Both the position numbers and the translations under genes were made by a program. The notes beneath the pieces are model-generated. The model was not told the DNA's origin and did not search any database. It saw only the letters and a program-made list of their open reading frames with translations. From Simmondsia chinensis (lineage: Eukaryota; Streptophyta; Magnoliopsida; Caryophyllales; Simmondsiaceae): a DNA stretch of 64,000 bases. Location of the stretch: assembly GCA_018398585.1 (NCBI GenBank), contig JAGTTD010000019.1:248001-312000 (forward strand). The letters run 5' to 3'. Within the stretch, counting starts at the first letter, position 1. The number at the start of each line of letters is the position of its first letter. Positions 33,566 to 45,156 of this stretch are shown here, piece by piece.

Positions 33566-34507
33566 TTAGTATAGATCATTGAATGTTAGTTTATTATAGT
33601 ATTGGTACCCTATATAGTTTCTTAACTAGTTAAAAATTAAAAGATAAAATCTATATAAAATAAAATTAAAAATGTTATTTTAAACAAAAAAGTGAGCTAA
33701 TAAAATTTACAAATATTACAAAATATTTTAAATAAAAAATAAAACTAATTTAAACAAATTAACGTATGTTAGCAACCAATAGAGTAAATAACTCAAGGCC
33801 TATTTGATATCATTTTTTTATCTAGAGTTTTTGATTTTCAAAATATACACTGAGATTTGAGAGGTTTCAAGAAAAGGAAAGACTTTTCAATAATATATAT
33901 AAAAAATATATAATATTATATACTTTGAAGAATAATATGGTAAAGAACTTGGATTTATTTTTTATTTTTCTTCTTATGACCTAAAATATAAAATGACACT
34001 CCATTAAAATTGCTTGGATTTGAGCATAGAAAATTTGATGACATTCCTTAGAATTGCTTGTGTTATGATTCAAAATCAAACTATACAATCAACTAACTCA
34101 ATACAGGATAGTAGAATTTATATTAATAGAGAATAAAAAAATTTACATATTCAAATATAAGGTTTGTGTAATTGGTGGGAAAGTAGGGAGAGATAAGCTA
34201 AAGATAAAAAAGGAAGGGAGACTAGAGAGAGAGATACATACATTTCAAATATTATTCATTAGTTTCTCTACTAACTAAGCCCCTATATATAGAGTTAAAA
34301 AAAATGATATAATTGTAATTAATTATTTATTTTATTTAACCTCTAAATTATCTCTCATTTAATTTATATATTTTGAATTGTATTAGCTTGGTTCAAAATT
34401 TAAAGGTTCTTAAAGATGAAGCTACTCAGCTATAATATATAGAGATAAAAATTAGATGGAGTACTCATTCTTAAATATAAAATTTTGGATTTAAAGTTGA
34501 TTTATCT
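33566..34507. other. AT-rich spacer, no gene seen
   Basis: Very AT-rich. Near 33796-33880 the phrase AGGCCTATTTGATATCA resembles one end of the GGGCCTGTTTGG MITE-like group. No coding frame supported. Confidence 0.35.
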
Positions 34508-34612
34508 AACAACAACAACAATCTCACTGCCTCAAGGGTTCCAGTAAAAGCAAGATATAAGGGATTAATTTACGCAGTCTTGTCCTTTTAGAGGGTTGAT
34601 TTCTCTAGGTAG
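34508..34612 (-). mobile_element. Au-type body fragment
   Basis: AACAACAACAACAATCTCAC, TGCCTCAAGGGTTCC, TTACGCAGTCTTGTCC and GATTTCTCTAGG follow the antisense Au body but are diverged. The head is missing. It could come from either the SINE or the LINE. Confidence 0.55.
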
Positions 34613-34739
34613 TTCATAAATATAATATAAAATATTTAATAAGATAATAATAACCTATTTTAGTTGTACGAAATTTAAAGGTATGACACCGACGGCAGGG
34701 GGAAATGGACTCATGACTTATATTCTCCATCTCTACTAT

Positions 34740-34930
34740 CCCAAACTAAAGCTCTCTCTCTCTCTCTCTGTTCATTTTCTCTCTCCTCTTGTCACTCTTC
34801 AACCCTAACCAAATCGCTACATTTTCCCCCTCTTTCTCTCCTCCCACTCTTCAATCCCGATTCTTTTCTATCTATTCAATCAATCTGCAGGCGCCAATTC
34901 ACTGTGATCAGATTTGTCGATTACTTGAGG
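34740..34930 (+). promoter_or_regulatory. LCBK1 5' leader, CT-rich
   Basis: A (CT)n tract at 34751-34769 and a pyrimidine-rich stretch up to about 34870, followed by a likely donor at GAG|GTTAAG (about 34930). This looks like the untranslated first exon of the LCBK1 gene; the first coding exon has its own acceptor just before the ATG at 35996. CT-rich leaders are common in plant housekeeping genes. Confidence 0.5.
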
Positions 34931-35309
34931 TTAAGATCTTGATTTCTTGCAGCTATCTTTTGTTGATTATCGTAATTTTATTTGTTCATCCAACAGATTA
35001 TTGTGTTCTTTTGAAAGAGTGGTGAAATATCGGCATGCCCAAGATTTTCCTTTGCAGTAGGGTTTAATTTTTAAATTCGAGCTTATCAGTATAATTTTTG
35101 CGGTAGATGCTATGTATTGTGCATTTTACATTTCGGTACACTAGAATATTTATGATATTTGAGCTCGATTGTCGAGTATTTGCATCAGAGCTGTAAGATT
35201 TTCGATGATCGATCTTGATCTTGTATCATCGAAGTTGTAAGTGAGCAAACGGGTCTGTTTTATGCTATACTTTAATTTAATTAGTTGAACATGGCCTGTA
35301 TAGGTGCCT

Positions 35310-35437
35310 GTTGGGGGCTCTTCGGAAACAGCCTTCCTATAGGCTACCTTATAGGCGCAAGGCTACATACATCTTACCCTCCTCATAAAACCTAGCTGTT
35401 GTGGGTGCCTTTTTGAGGCACTGGGTGGTGGTGGTTG
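35310..35437 (+). mobile_element. Au-type body copy, head missing
   Basis: Sense: GTTGGGGGCTCTTCGGAAAC, AGCCTTCC, GCGCAAGGCTACATACATC, TTTTTGAGGCACTGGG and a GGTGGTGGTTGTTGT tail. It starts at the linker, where the 5S-headed copies leave 5S and LINE copies continue into 3' UTR, so it is 5'-truncated. It lies in the LCBK1 leader intron. Confidence 0.7.
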
Positions 35438-35995
35438 TTGTATGGACCATATAGTTGTCTGTATACTGTCAAACAAGAATCATAGTTGGGTTGCCTCGAT
35501 TCTAAGTCCTAATTTTTATGGAGTACAATTTAAGCTTGATTTCAGTGACACCACAGTGAAGGTCGTGAGTACAATTCATTGTACTGTTATTTTCCTTACT
35601 ATAGTATATTCGATGTTATGGATAATAGAAGAATCGGCTATTTATTAGCCTATGAACCTCCCCTTTGATCCGGGACTAGGCTGTGGACCAAGATTGATGT
35701 TTTAAAGTTCTGGATGGTTGCTCATGATGTAGCCAAAGCTATAAATTTGGGGCATACTGGGTTGTATTTGGTATTTCTGCTAGTGCGGCCATTTATTGAT
35801 TTATGCATCATTAACATTTCCTGCTTGACAGTGGCTTCCAGCGGTTACAAGTGGACTTTTGCAACAGTGCAGTCACCGTGCCATTGGCAGACTAAGTTTG
35901 ATTGGCATCGGACAATCTTCTTATAGTCGAGTAATTGAAGGTTTCGTTGCCTTCCATGTGACAAATTGATGTCATAAATCTGTTTGAAAACAGAT

Positions 35996-38900
35996 ATGCA
36001 GAATACTGGGAGTCTTTCAAACAGTCCTTCTTTGAAGTTAACACCGCAACAATCTGTACGCCGATTGAGCTTGTGTTCTCAAATTTCTACTGGGCAGCAG
36101 TGCTCCCCAGTCGTCTTCCCAGAAAAACGTGGTAAAGTGAAAGCATCACGACGCGGTGTAGTCAATTCTAGCAGTGATGACCCTCAAAAAGTAAAGAGGG
36201 AAGAACATAGGATTGACATAGGGGACGAGCAGTCTGATTTATTGGGATATGAAGTGCTTTCAGCAAAGCTTGTTTTGGATAAGAGGAAGAAAAACAAAAG
36301 CACCGATGTACATAGTTCTACAGAAACTACAAAACAAGAAGCTGTTGATGCTAAACTTACAAGCAAAGCACTGGTTTGGGGATCAAATATGTTATATTTG
36401 GAAGACGTGATTTCCGTAAGATTCCTTGACCTTGCTGCTATTGCTCTACCTAGAATTATTAAGGCACATGGACTCTCAACATCCTCCTGTACTAATCTTG
36501 CAGGTATCGTACAATGTTGGTCTTAGACATTTCACCATACACTCCTATCCAATAAAGAAGCGGTGCTTTATGAAACCTCAAAGAAGTCGGAAGGATTTTC
36601 GCTTTCTAGCTTCTAATCCTGATGAAGCTCTTCAATGGGTTAATGGCTTTGCAGACCAGCAATGTTTTGTGAACTGCATGCCACATCCATTGGTATCATC
36701 AAAGAAACAGTCGATGGAATTTGTTTCTAGTGATTTTCTTCTTGAAGCAAATGTAAAATGTAAAACTTCACCTAAAATGTTAGTGATACTAAATCCGCGG
36801 TCAGGACGTGGTCGATCAAGCAAAGTATTCCATGGGATGGTGGAACCAATATTCAAGGTATGTTGATATTCTGGTTTCTTTCGCATGTTTGACTGCCTTG
36901 TTCAACTATCCTAAATGCGCGTTCGTTTTGTCCACAATAAGACATTCTATTTCTGGACAAATGCTAACTGGTTCTCAGTTATCAAAATGCGGTACTAGAA
37001 TGGATTGCATTAGGGCCATTTAGATAATTCTGATAATGTTGATATGCTGGGGGAAAACATGAATTACAGATTCAAACAACTCTTCATGAAAACTATAGCA
37101 ACTGGTGGAACAAATAAATTGAACAGAAAAATTTCCTTCTAAATAGCTCTAATGGAGACCAAGCCCAGAAAGGAACTGAAAGGCCGAAAGTCTCTGGACA
37201 CCGCACATTACATCCTGGGATATGATTTTGATGATTCATCCTTTTGTTTGATATTAGCTGCGACTATGGTTTATCATTGCTTTCAATCTTGTTGAAATTC
37301 TGGATTAGTTATAGAATCTATAAAATGCCAAACTAGATCAATCGTTAGCTCTTGGAGCCTATGCAACCCTGAAAAAGAAGTCTTACTGTTTGCTCATCGT
37401 GGTCGTAGATGGGGCGATTTGCTTCATTTCAATGCCTTCTTACTGCAAATTATTCTTTTTCTGTAACTTTCTGGAAGCAACTGGCAGAAATGAAAACTGC
37501 TTGCGATGCTGTGCTTTTCCAACTGGCCCTACCTAACAAAAGTGGGGGATGTTTCTCTCTTTTCTTAAGATGCATGCTCATAGTGTAATGAATTAGAATC
37601 TGCATCAGAGAAGAATGTATTGCATTTAATTGTTACGCTTTACAACAACAACAATTCCAATGACTCAAGGGCTCCCACATAATACCCGTCCTGGGGGGAG
37701 GGGGATGTACGCAGCCTTACCTCTTCAAGGTGCTACCCTAAAGGGAGGTTGTGTCCGGGGACCCCCAACTTGAGAGGCATAAAAGCATAAACCATCTAAG
37801 CTTAAAAGCGTAAAAGCACAAAAGCATAAAACTATAAAAATAACGGCACAGAGCAAGCATATAGAAGGTATAAAGCGGCAATCAACAATATAATAGCTCA
37901 CAGCCATATCAAGTAAATCCAACAGGTAAACATATAAGCCTAGGGGCACTAGTGTTATCTAAATTATGCTTCTATATTTTAATCTGGTACATCGGCTATC
38001 CCTATACTAGTCCTCCACTGAGCTCTATTTAAGGCCATCTCCTCATGTAGGTTTAGGTGGGTGAGGTCGTGTCTGATCGTCTCCATTCGTCTCTTCTTTT
38101 GCCTGCCTCTCCCTCTTGTCCCGAGCGTAGTATGGAGTTGTTCGCATCTTCTAATAGGGGAAGTGGTCGGTCTCCTTCAAAGAAGAGTTAAGACCTCAAC
38201 ATTTAAAATATAAATTTGTGAGTGAAGCATGGATCTCCTTTTTTGCTCCCACTTTTGATCGCATTTCCTTACTTTTGATTTGGTCACTTACTCGTTGAGA
38301 TACAATACTTGCTTCCAGTCATGCTTGACTAGATAGAATTGTGTGGAGGGTACGCATAGGTGTGCCCGATATAGTGGAATACATCCAAGCTAGTACTAGG
38401 GCCTCTAAGCTTATATGTATGCGAGCTTGATTGTATGCGACTTTGGCCATATGTTGGTGCATTTTGCTCTGTCGCGTTAATGCCTATTACTGTTGTATTC
38501 TTTCTATAGGATTACTCTGTGACATGTTCCTATGCTCGTATGCTTAGATGCTTGTAGGCTTATATACTTCTATGCTTTTATGCCTTATGCTTCTCAGGTT
38601 AGAGGTTCTCGGACACAGTCTCCCCTTAGGGTAACACCTTGAGGGGTAAGGCTGCTTAAATCCCACCCCTCCCAGACACCACATATGCGGGAGCCCTAGA
38701 GGCACTGGTTTGTTGTTGTTTTTGGATTTGTTCTGTAGAAACCATGATGGCAGGGTTACCTAGATGAGTGCCGTGAGTAGTTGAATCAGACAAATGCGCC
38801 GAGTATGTGATTGACATATGGTTGCAAACTGTGACAGCTTGCTGGGTTTAAGTTGGAGGTCGTGAAAACAACATCAGCTGGTCATGCTAGAAAGCTCGCA

Positions 38901-41900
38901 TCTACTGTTGACTTCAGCACATGCCCTGATGGTACTCACAAATGCTTTCTTTGATTAATATTATGGTGCTAGGCTAGTAGCTAATAGAATCAAATGAAGG
39001 TTATGTAAAATGATGACATATACGTAATTTGAGCTAGCCATTACATAACACAATCACTGCAATGTCATATACGTAATGTTCTCAACAGTCCGCTGTTGTG
39101 ATACTGCTCTGCCAACTGCAACGCAAATGGCAGTTGGATTCAATGGTCACTATCTAATTTCTAAGGTCATGGAGATACATTGTTTCACATTGGTACTCTT
39201 TACTTTTTTTCCCCCCCTCATATTTTGTTTATTTTAAAGATAATCTCTGTGATTCTTCTTTGCAGGAATAGTTTGCGTTGGAGGTGATGGAATTGTAAAC
39301 GAGGTCTGTCTTCCATTCATTACCCTTGATCAAATTCACTCAGCTCTGACTTAAGAATTTCAGTGTACATTGAGAATAATGCTGCTGCTGCTGTTGTTGT
39401 TGTTGTTGTGGTGATTGAGAATGCTGTGCAAAGTTTTAATAGTTACTCAAAAAGAATCTTTGAAACTAGTAAGGTCTGGGTAATTTTCTGAGATCCATCA
39501 TATTTGCTACAGTGTGGTTTTTATAAATATTGCTTTATGTCTTTAAAAGAAGTAGAATATACTTCTTGGTTACTCAACTACTGACTCCAGTTAGATATCT
39601 TGATTTAAATCCTGTAGGTTCTAAATGGTCTCCTAAGTAGGGATAACCAGAAGGAAGCTATATCTATTCCAATTGGAGTGATTCCTGCTGGTTCTGATAA
39701 CTCCCTTGTTTGGACTGTTCTTGGAGTTAGGGATCCAATTTCTGCTGCAATAGCTATTGTGAAGGTACCTCATATCACACTCCCTCTGAATTTTTCAGCT
39801 TCTGGCCAAGGATGTTTCTTAAGTTAATTTATAGCACGCAAAGTGCTTATGTTATAATTTGTGAAAGTTATGGGCTTACCTGCTTATATTAGCTTATAAT
39901 TTTTTCTTGGATGTTTATTGAACTTTGTTGACTATAATGCAGTCTACGAGTCCTTGTAGTTCAACATGGGCGAATTCAGCTTTAATCTTCAAATATTTAT
40001 GCAATGTTGAACTTAGTTTTAAAGTTTCAGGTTGAGTTTCTCTGGATCTGCTTGAATATTGTCAAGTTATTGATTACATTACTGTTCTGCGCTTCAACTA
40101 GTAATTTTTCATCATTAATGTTGAACTAATTTGTGAAATAGAATATTTATGTAATTGACCCCCAATGATTTTAGGATAGATGTAAATTAATATTACATAT
40201 ATTTTTATCTGTGTAAAAAATTAAATTGCCCCGAAACATTTGTCAAAATTTTATCAGTTAATCTCTTTACCTTCATTTCTATGTCTATTGTAAGGATAGA
40301 TTTTTAAAGCTATTATAAATCATGCGTAATTGTATTATGTAATTGGCCAAAATTGCAATGGGTCATGATCACATAATACTATTAGCATTCAAAATATTGT
40401 ATATTTATCAAACTTTTAGACTCTTTTTAAAAAATTAGAAGTATAGTGTATATGATACTATTGTATGTTATTTATCAAAATAATATTATTATATTTTGTA
40501 AAAAAATATTACCTGGCGCAATTAATGAACATATCTTGAAAAAGACGTACTTATAGATATGAGATGTGTTGAAGATTATACAATTTGACAAATAACATGT
40601 AATAACATTATGTTTATTATACTGAGTTATTTATTCGGAAGTGTTATTGCAGTCACTATTAAAATATGGCTATAGTGAATAAATTTTCTAGACCTGCCAC
40701 TACCTCTGATAAATGCACTTGAACAAGTGCCCTGTATAACTCATTAATAAAACCTTTTGTCGCTGAGGGGGATTTATTAATGAGAAAATTATGAAATAAA
40801 GACTTGAAAACTTTTTTCCTTCTAGTAAGAAGAACTACCTTAGTGATACTGATATGATCTCTATCCTTACTGATTCAAGGAAGGTGCCTGTTCTATAGTT
40901 TGAACTGAAGTCAGGTTTTTCTTTCTGAAGTTGTTGCATTTTCCCCCTGTTACTCATGCATGGCTTTGTCACTTACAATGCGTTTTTTTCTTCTGGGTTT
41001 CAGGGAGGGCTTACAGCTACAGATGTTTTTGCGGTTGAGTGGATTCACACTGGGATTGTTCACTTTGGAATGACCGTCTCATACTTCGGTTTTGTTAGTG
41101 ATGGTAATCTGCCATGCTTTTTATAACTCCTAGGTGGTTTATTTGTTATATAAATTATTAACATTGGAAAGGGATTTTTAACAAGTTGGAGGCGTTTTTA
41201 GAATCCTCGTATTTTTCCTCCCCCATCCTTCTACTGGCAAAATTTATTTGAATGTTATGTCTTAATAGACGGTTCTGCTATTTCACAGTGGATAGTGTGC
41301 GTGATAATTCTCCTTACTTTTGGCGGTGCAGTGCGGTGCCAGTTTTACCCTTGTTATTGCGCTAAATCACTTGGTTTTCTTCCGTGGAAGTGACTGATAA
41401 TTGTTCTTTATGTTCGTTGCAGTGCTTGAGCTTTCTGAGAAATATCAGAAGCGCTTTGGTCCTCTGCGTTACTTTGTTGCCGGTGTCCTCAAATTTTTAT
41501 GCTTGCCGAAGTACAGCTTTGAAGTGGAATACCTTCCAGCATTGACAGAGGCACTCGAGGCTAGAAAAACGACAGGTGACCGGGAAGTAATTGATATGTC
41601 CGATCTATACACTGATGTTATGAGGCAATCCAACACGGACCGCCTACCTAGAGCATCGAGTTTGTCAAGTATTGATTCTATAATGAGCCCTTCTCGAATG
41701 TCTGGGGTGGAATTCGATACCACTGGCAGTAGCACACATGCCAGCACCGAGCCATCTGAATATGTGCGTGCTCTGGATCCAAAGTCGAAACGTCTATCTT
41801 CCGGAAGGAGAGCTGACGCGGAAGAGCCTGAAGTACTTCACCCTCAACTTCCACTGTCAACCACTCCCAATTGGCCAAGGACTAGGTCTAGGTCTAGGAC

Positions 41901-42977
41901 CGACAGGGGATGGACCGGACTGACGACCACCCATGATGCAACTCGAGCCTCGTGGGGGCCAAACGATAAAGAGGATATCTCTTCGACAATATCTGATCCG
42001 GGTCCAATCTGGGATTCTGAGCCAAAGTGGGACACCGAGCCCAACTGGAATGAGGAAAATCGCATCGAACTACCGGGTCCACCACCGGCTGAGGATGATA
42101 CTGACAAAAGGGAGGAACTCGTGCCGAGATTTGATGATAAATGGGTGTCTAAGAAGGGACAATTTCTCGGTGTTCTCGTCTGCAACCATTCTTGTAAAAC
42201 TGTCCAAAGTTTGAGCTCTCAGGTTGTGGCACCAAAAGCCGAGCCTGATGACAATGCGTTAGATCTATTGTTGGTTCATGGGAGTGGGCGGCTGAGGTTG
42301 TTGAGATTTTTTTTGCTCTTGCAGTTTGGTCGGCACCTATCCTTGCCATATGTTGAGTATGTTAAGGTATGCGTTCAGTTTTGGTATTTTTCCTGCCATG
42401 TTTTATTCTCCCTTATTTGTATAGACGACGTAAAAATAAGAAATATCTTGCATGAATTATCTTCTATTCTCTTGTTAGTGTTGATCCAACAATTTCATAT
42501 GCAAGCATGGAATCGAATAAAGGATGTTGCATGACAAATTTCTTGTAGCACATAACGAGATTGGCCGTTGCACAATGATACCATTGTTATGGCCTCCGAA
42601 AAGCATGTGTATTTTACACATGTATTTGTATGTTAAAGCTATTAAAGCGGCATATAATTTAATTATAAAACTTGAAAAGCACACTATGGTCACTATGACT
42701 CATTACATAATATTTGAAAGTCTTCAAAACCCAGTTTTTTCTTACACTGTAATGGTGACCGCGAACCAAGATTTGATTCCATGAACGTGAATAATAATAA
42801 TAAGCAAAACTTGGTTTTACTATGCAGGTGAAGTCGGTGAAGATCAAGCCTGGGAAGCACTCACACAATGGATGTGGAATCGATGGTGAGCTCTTCCAAG
42901 TACATGGGCAAGTCATCACTTCCTTGCTTCCTGAACAATGCCGCCTCATCGGTCGACCACCCAGCCGCCAGATTTAA
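35996..42977 (+). CDS. LCBK1: Sphingoid long-chain base kinase 1
   Basis: Eight coding exons: 35996-36415, 36504-36857, 38838-38931, 39266-39303, 39618-39764, 41004-41103, 41423-42366 and 42828-42977, all in frame, giving 748 residues (Arabidopsis LCBK1 is about 760). A disordered Ser-rich N-terminus is followed by a PH-like segment (RHFTIHSYPIKKRCF, DEALQWVNGFADQQC). Next is the diacylglycerol-kinase-type catalytic domain: nucleotide loop VILNPRSGRGRSS (about residue 232), SAGHARKLA, and the catalytic GGDGIVNEVLNGL (about 294). A long Trp-, Asp- and Ser-rich linker follows, and a C-terminal CGIDGELF motif (about 718) belongs to the fold. The enzyme phosphorylates C1 of free sphingoid bases such as phytosphingosine, in lipid signalling. 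The ATG lies just after an acceptor. Intron 2 holds two inverted LINE fragments. Confidence 0.92.
37642..38175 (-). mobile_element. RTE-type LINE 3' fragment with Au-type end
   Basis: Minus strand: a coding end LGTRGRGRQKKRRMETIRH followed by LNLHEEMALNRAQWRTSI and a stop at 37979-37981. This is the typical C-terminus after reverse transcriptase in RTE-like LINEs (RGRP-KK-W then W-R-I). A 3' UTR rich in TTTTATGC follows, and then the same end as the SINEs: AAGTTGGGGGTCCCCGG, AAGGCTGCGTACATCC, GAGCCCTTGAGTCATTGG and (GTT)n. It lies in LCBK1 intron 2. Confidence 0.75.
38385..38722 (+). mobile_element. RTE-type LINE 3' UTR fragment with Au-type end
   Basis: Plus strand: CTAGTACTAGGGCCTCTAAG and CTTATATGTATG match the 3' UTR of the neighbouring minus-strand LINE. 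Then TATGCTTTTATGCC, CTCAGGTTAGAGGTTCTCGG, AAGGCTGCTTAAATCC, GGGAGCCCTAGAGGCACTGG and a TTGTTGTTG tail. Forms an inverted pair with 37642-38175. Confidence 0.7.
39379..39412 (+). repeat. (CTG)n(TTG)n microsatellite in LCBK1 intron
   Basis: GCTGCTGCTGCTG followed by TTGTTGTTGTTGTTG. Simple repeat, intronic. Confidence 0.8.
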
Positions 42978-43935
42978 TGCAAATTATCTCGTTCTGTCTA
43001 CAAAGGTGCGCCGGTGCTCTACTTTTGTTTGTGTTGTGGCAGGGATCTTCGGAGTATGATTATACATTGATAGAGGAAAATTATGGGTTGAGTGTCTCAT
43101 GATTCGTGGCCAGCGTCTTGTTGATTGCGTGTCAGAGAGTGTTACTTGTATATGTTTTTTTGGGTCACTGATGCTTTGCTTGCTCCTCAATCTATTTTCT
43201 TTTGTTTTGAGTTCGTTGCTTCCTGTTTTGTCACTTTGGAATTGGTGCTGCTGATGGTTTCTGCGTTGTAAAAAGCACTCACTATCATGGTTTCCTTACT
43301 AATGTCCAGCTTCAGATTGCCTTATCACCCGGTAAAAGTTTCGTCGGAGGGGGTATTGTGTTTGAAAAAAAGGATTAAAAATGACATAATGTTTATTTAT
43401 ATATGCAAGATTATTTATATGTTTTGAAAAAAAAAACAGGACTACATGTTAAAGAAAAGGAACACTTTGAAGCTTTTTGCCCTCTTTTTTCCTTTTCCCA
43501 AGCATGTACCTTTTTCTAAAGCATATTTTACTCTTTTGTAGTAAATATTATGCTCATCTTTTGTTTTTTTCCAATTTCTATTTATACTAGTAAGGAGGTA
43601 CAACATTAGCAACATTCGGGGGAAATGTGCTTCAAACTCATGACCTCATGTTTGGAGGCTCGGTAGTCTAACTGTTCAACCGAACCCAACTACTCTTATC
43701 TTTTTCTTGAATATAATGCCCTTTTGTAATTGTCATTTTTTGGCTTTATTCCACCTTGTTAGTTATTTCTGAATTGGTCTTGATGGTTGCAGCGTTGTGG
43801 ACGATGTAATTGTCACCCATCTCGTTTTTTCAATCTCCTTCGCATGAAGTAGAGCCCTGCAGTTATGGGAAAGCGAAGTACTGAAAATTGGGTTTATCCA
43901 AGTAGAATGAGTTAATTACCATAATTGCTGATAGG

Positions 43936-44078
43936 GTAATGTTATTAGTAGAGCAAAATTGTTATTGCCAAAGTAAGAGCAAGATAGTAGTTTTCAAGCA
44001 ATTTTTTGGCCCTCATTTTGTGTAGATTATATCATTGTTCTGGCAATAACAAGTTTTGCATTGATAAGAGCAATTACT
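43936..44078. mobile_element. MITE-like hairpin
   Basis: Left arm TAATGTTATTAGTAGAGC plus AAAATTGTTATTGCC pairs with the right arm, whose reverse complement reads TAATTGCTCTTATCAATGC plus AAAACTTGTTATTGCC. Arms are about 35 bp and imperfect; the whole is about 143 bp. Confidence 0.55.
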
Positions 44079-45064
44079 TTGATGATATAGCAAATTGAAG
44101 ATTCTACATATATATTCTTGCGTCAATCTTTGGATTCCGTTTCATACCCATAGACTTTAACCTTAACCAAGACAATTGTGGGTCTCCGTTTACAAGCACC
44201 ACTACAACGCCAAGGCTTATTCCAATGTGCCGTTGACTCTCATAGATCTGATCCTAGTTTGCATTGGCGCTGACTCTCCTTGCTTCTGACCCACTATGAG
44301 CCCTTTTATGACTCACGTCTTTCGGATGATCAGTTGGAGATCACAGTGGTTCTTGAAAGGAGTTACACATGGGAGTTTGAACTTGGGTTGGACCCATGTT
44401 AGGACGATCATGGGTCAAAGTTGGTCATACGTATCGATGCAAAAGCTTAAGGATACAAGTATTATGGCTAACCTACCCTCGATTTTGGAATTTCAACAAA
44501 ACAATATCTGCTGAATCTAAAGATTCACTCAAACAATGAACCTAATTCTTCAAAATTCTAATTCCAAGAATTTAGTTTAAAGAAATTAAGCCATTAAGAA
44601 CTTTTTTGACACCGTTTGGGTTTTTCAGAAATTAAAACTTTTTGGACACCATTTGGGTTTTTCAGAACTTTTTTGACACCATTTGGGTTTGACAAGAAAA
44701 TATCGTTTTTAAAATTTAACTTTTAGGTTTTAAAAAATTGCACCGAAAAAAAAAAAAACACACCAATAGACCCCAACCAAATTTCAAAGTAATGTATACA
44801 AACACACGACAAGATGAATACCCTAGATCACATCATTCAACGCCAATGTCAAACCCACATCGTAATAACCTTAATACAACCGAAGGGCACGACTATAGAA
44901 CATACAAACTCTATAATACATGCCTTCAAATTTATTCTATTGCCCCCGACAACTCTACTCCTAGATTACTCTGATTCAGTGGTCAAACACTAGCAAGGTT
45001 AAAGTCTTACAATAAGAAATCCCATCTCAAATCCTCAACTCTGCTCGGTCACAAAATAAAAGGG

Positions 45065-45130
45065 TAGTGTTATTTCCAGATACAAATTTGTTATGTGTTT
45101 TGGCAATAACAAATTTATACCGAAAATAAC
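45065..45130. mobile_element. Short MITE-like hairpin
   Basis: GTTATTTCCAGATACAAATT pairs with the reverse complement of the right arm, GTTATTTTCGGTATAAATT. The central TTGGCAATAACAA also occurs in the 43936-44078 hairpin, so the two may be related. Confidence 0.5.
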
Positions 45131-45156
45131 TCCAATCAGAAGAAACACCTCTAAAA

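Larger units (their letters stand above)
42978..45156. other. Convergent spacer between LCBK1 and the MEB-like gene
   Basis: 3' flanks of two convergent genes. It contains two MITE-like hairpins (43936-44078, 45065-45130) and a short tandem repeat of GACACC(G/A)TTTGGGTTT (about 44605-44690, three units). No further coding frame supported. Confidence 0.45.

Noticed and set aside
36184..36366. Minus-strand frame inside LCBK1 exon 1
   Set aside because: Antisense shadow of a well-supported coding exon. The same holds for other frames antisense to exons of LCBK1, the MEB-like gene and the unknown-protein gene.
43600..43695. Possible tRNA or tRNA-like sequence
   Set aside because: GCTCGGTAGTCTAACTG and TTCAACCGAACCC recall tRNA arms, but no cloverleaf with acceptor stem can be drawn.
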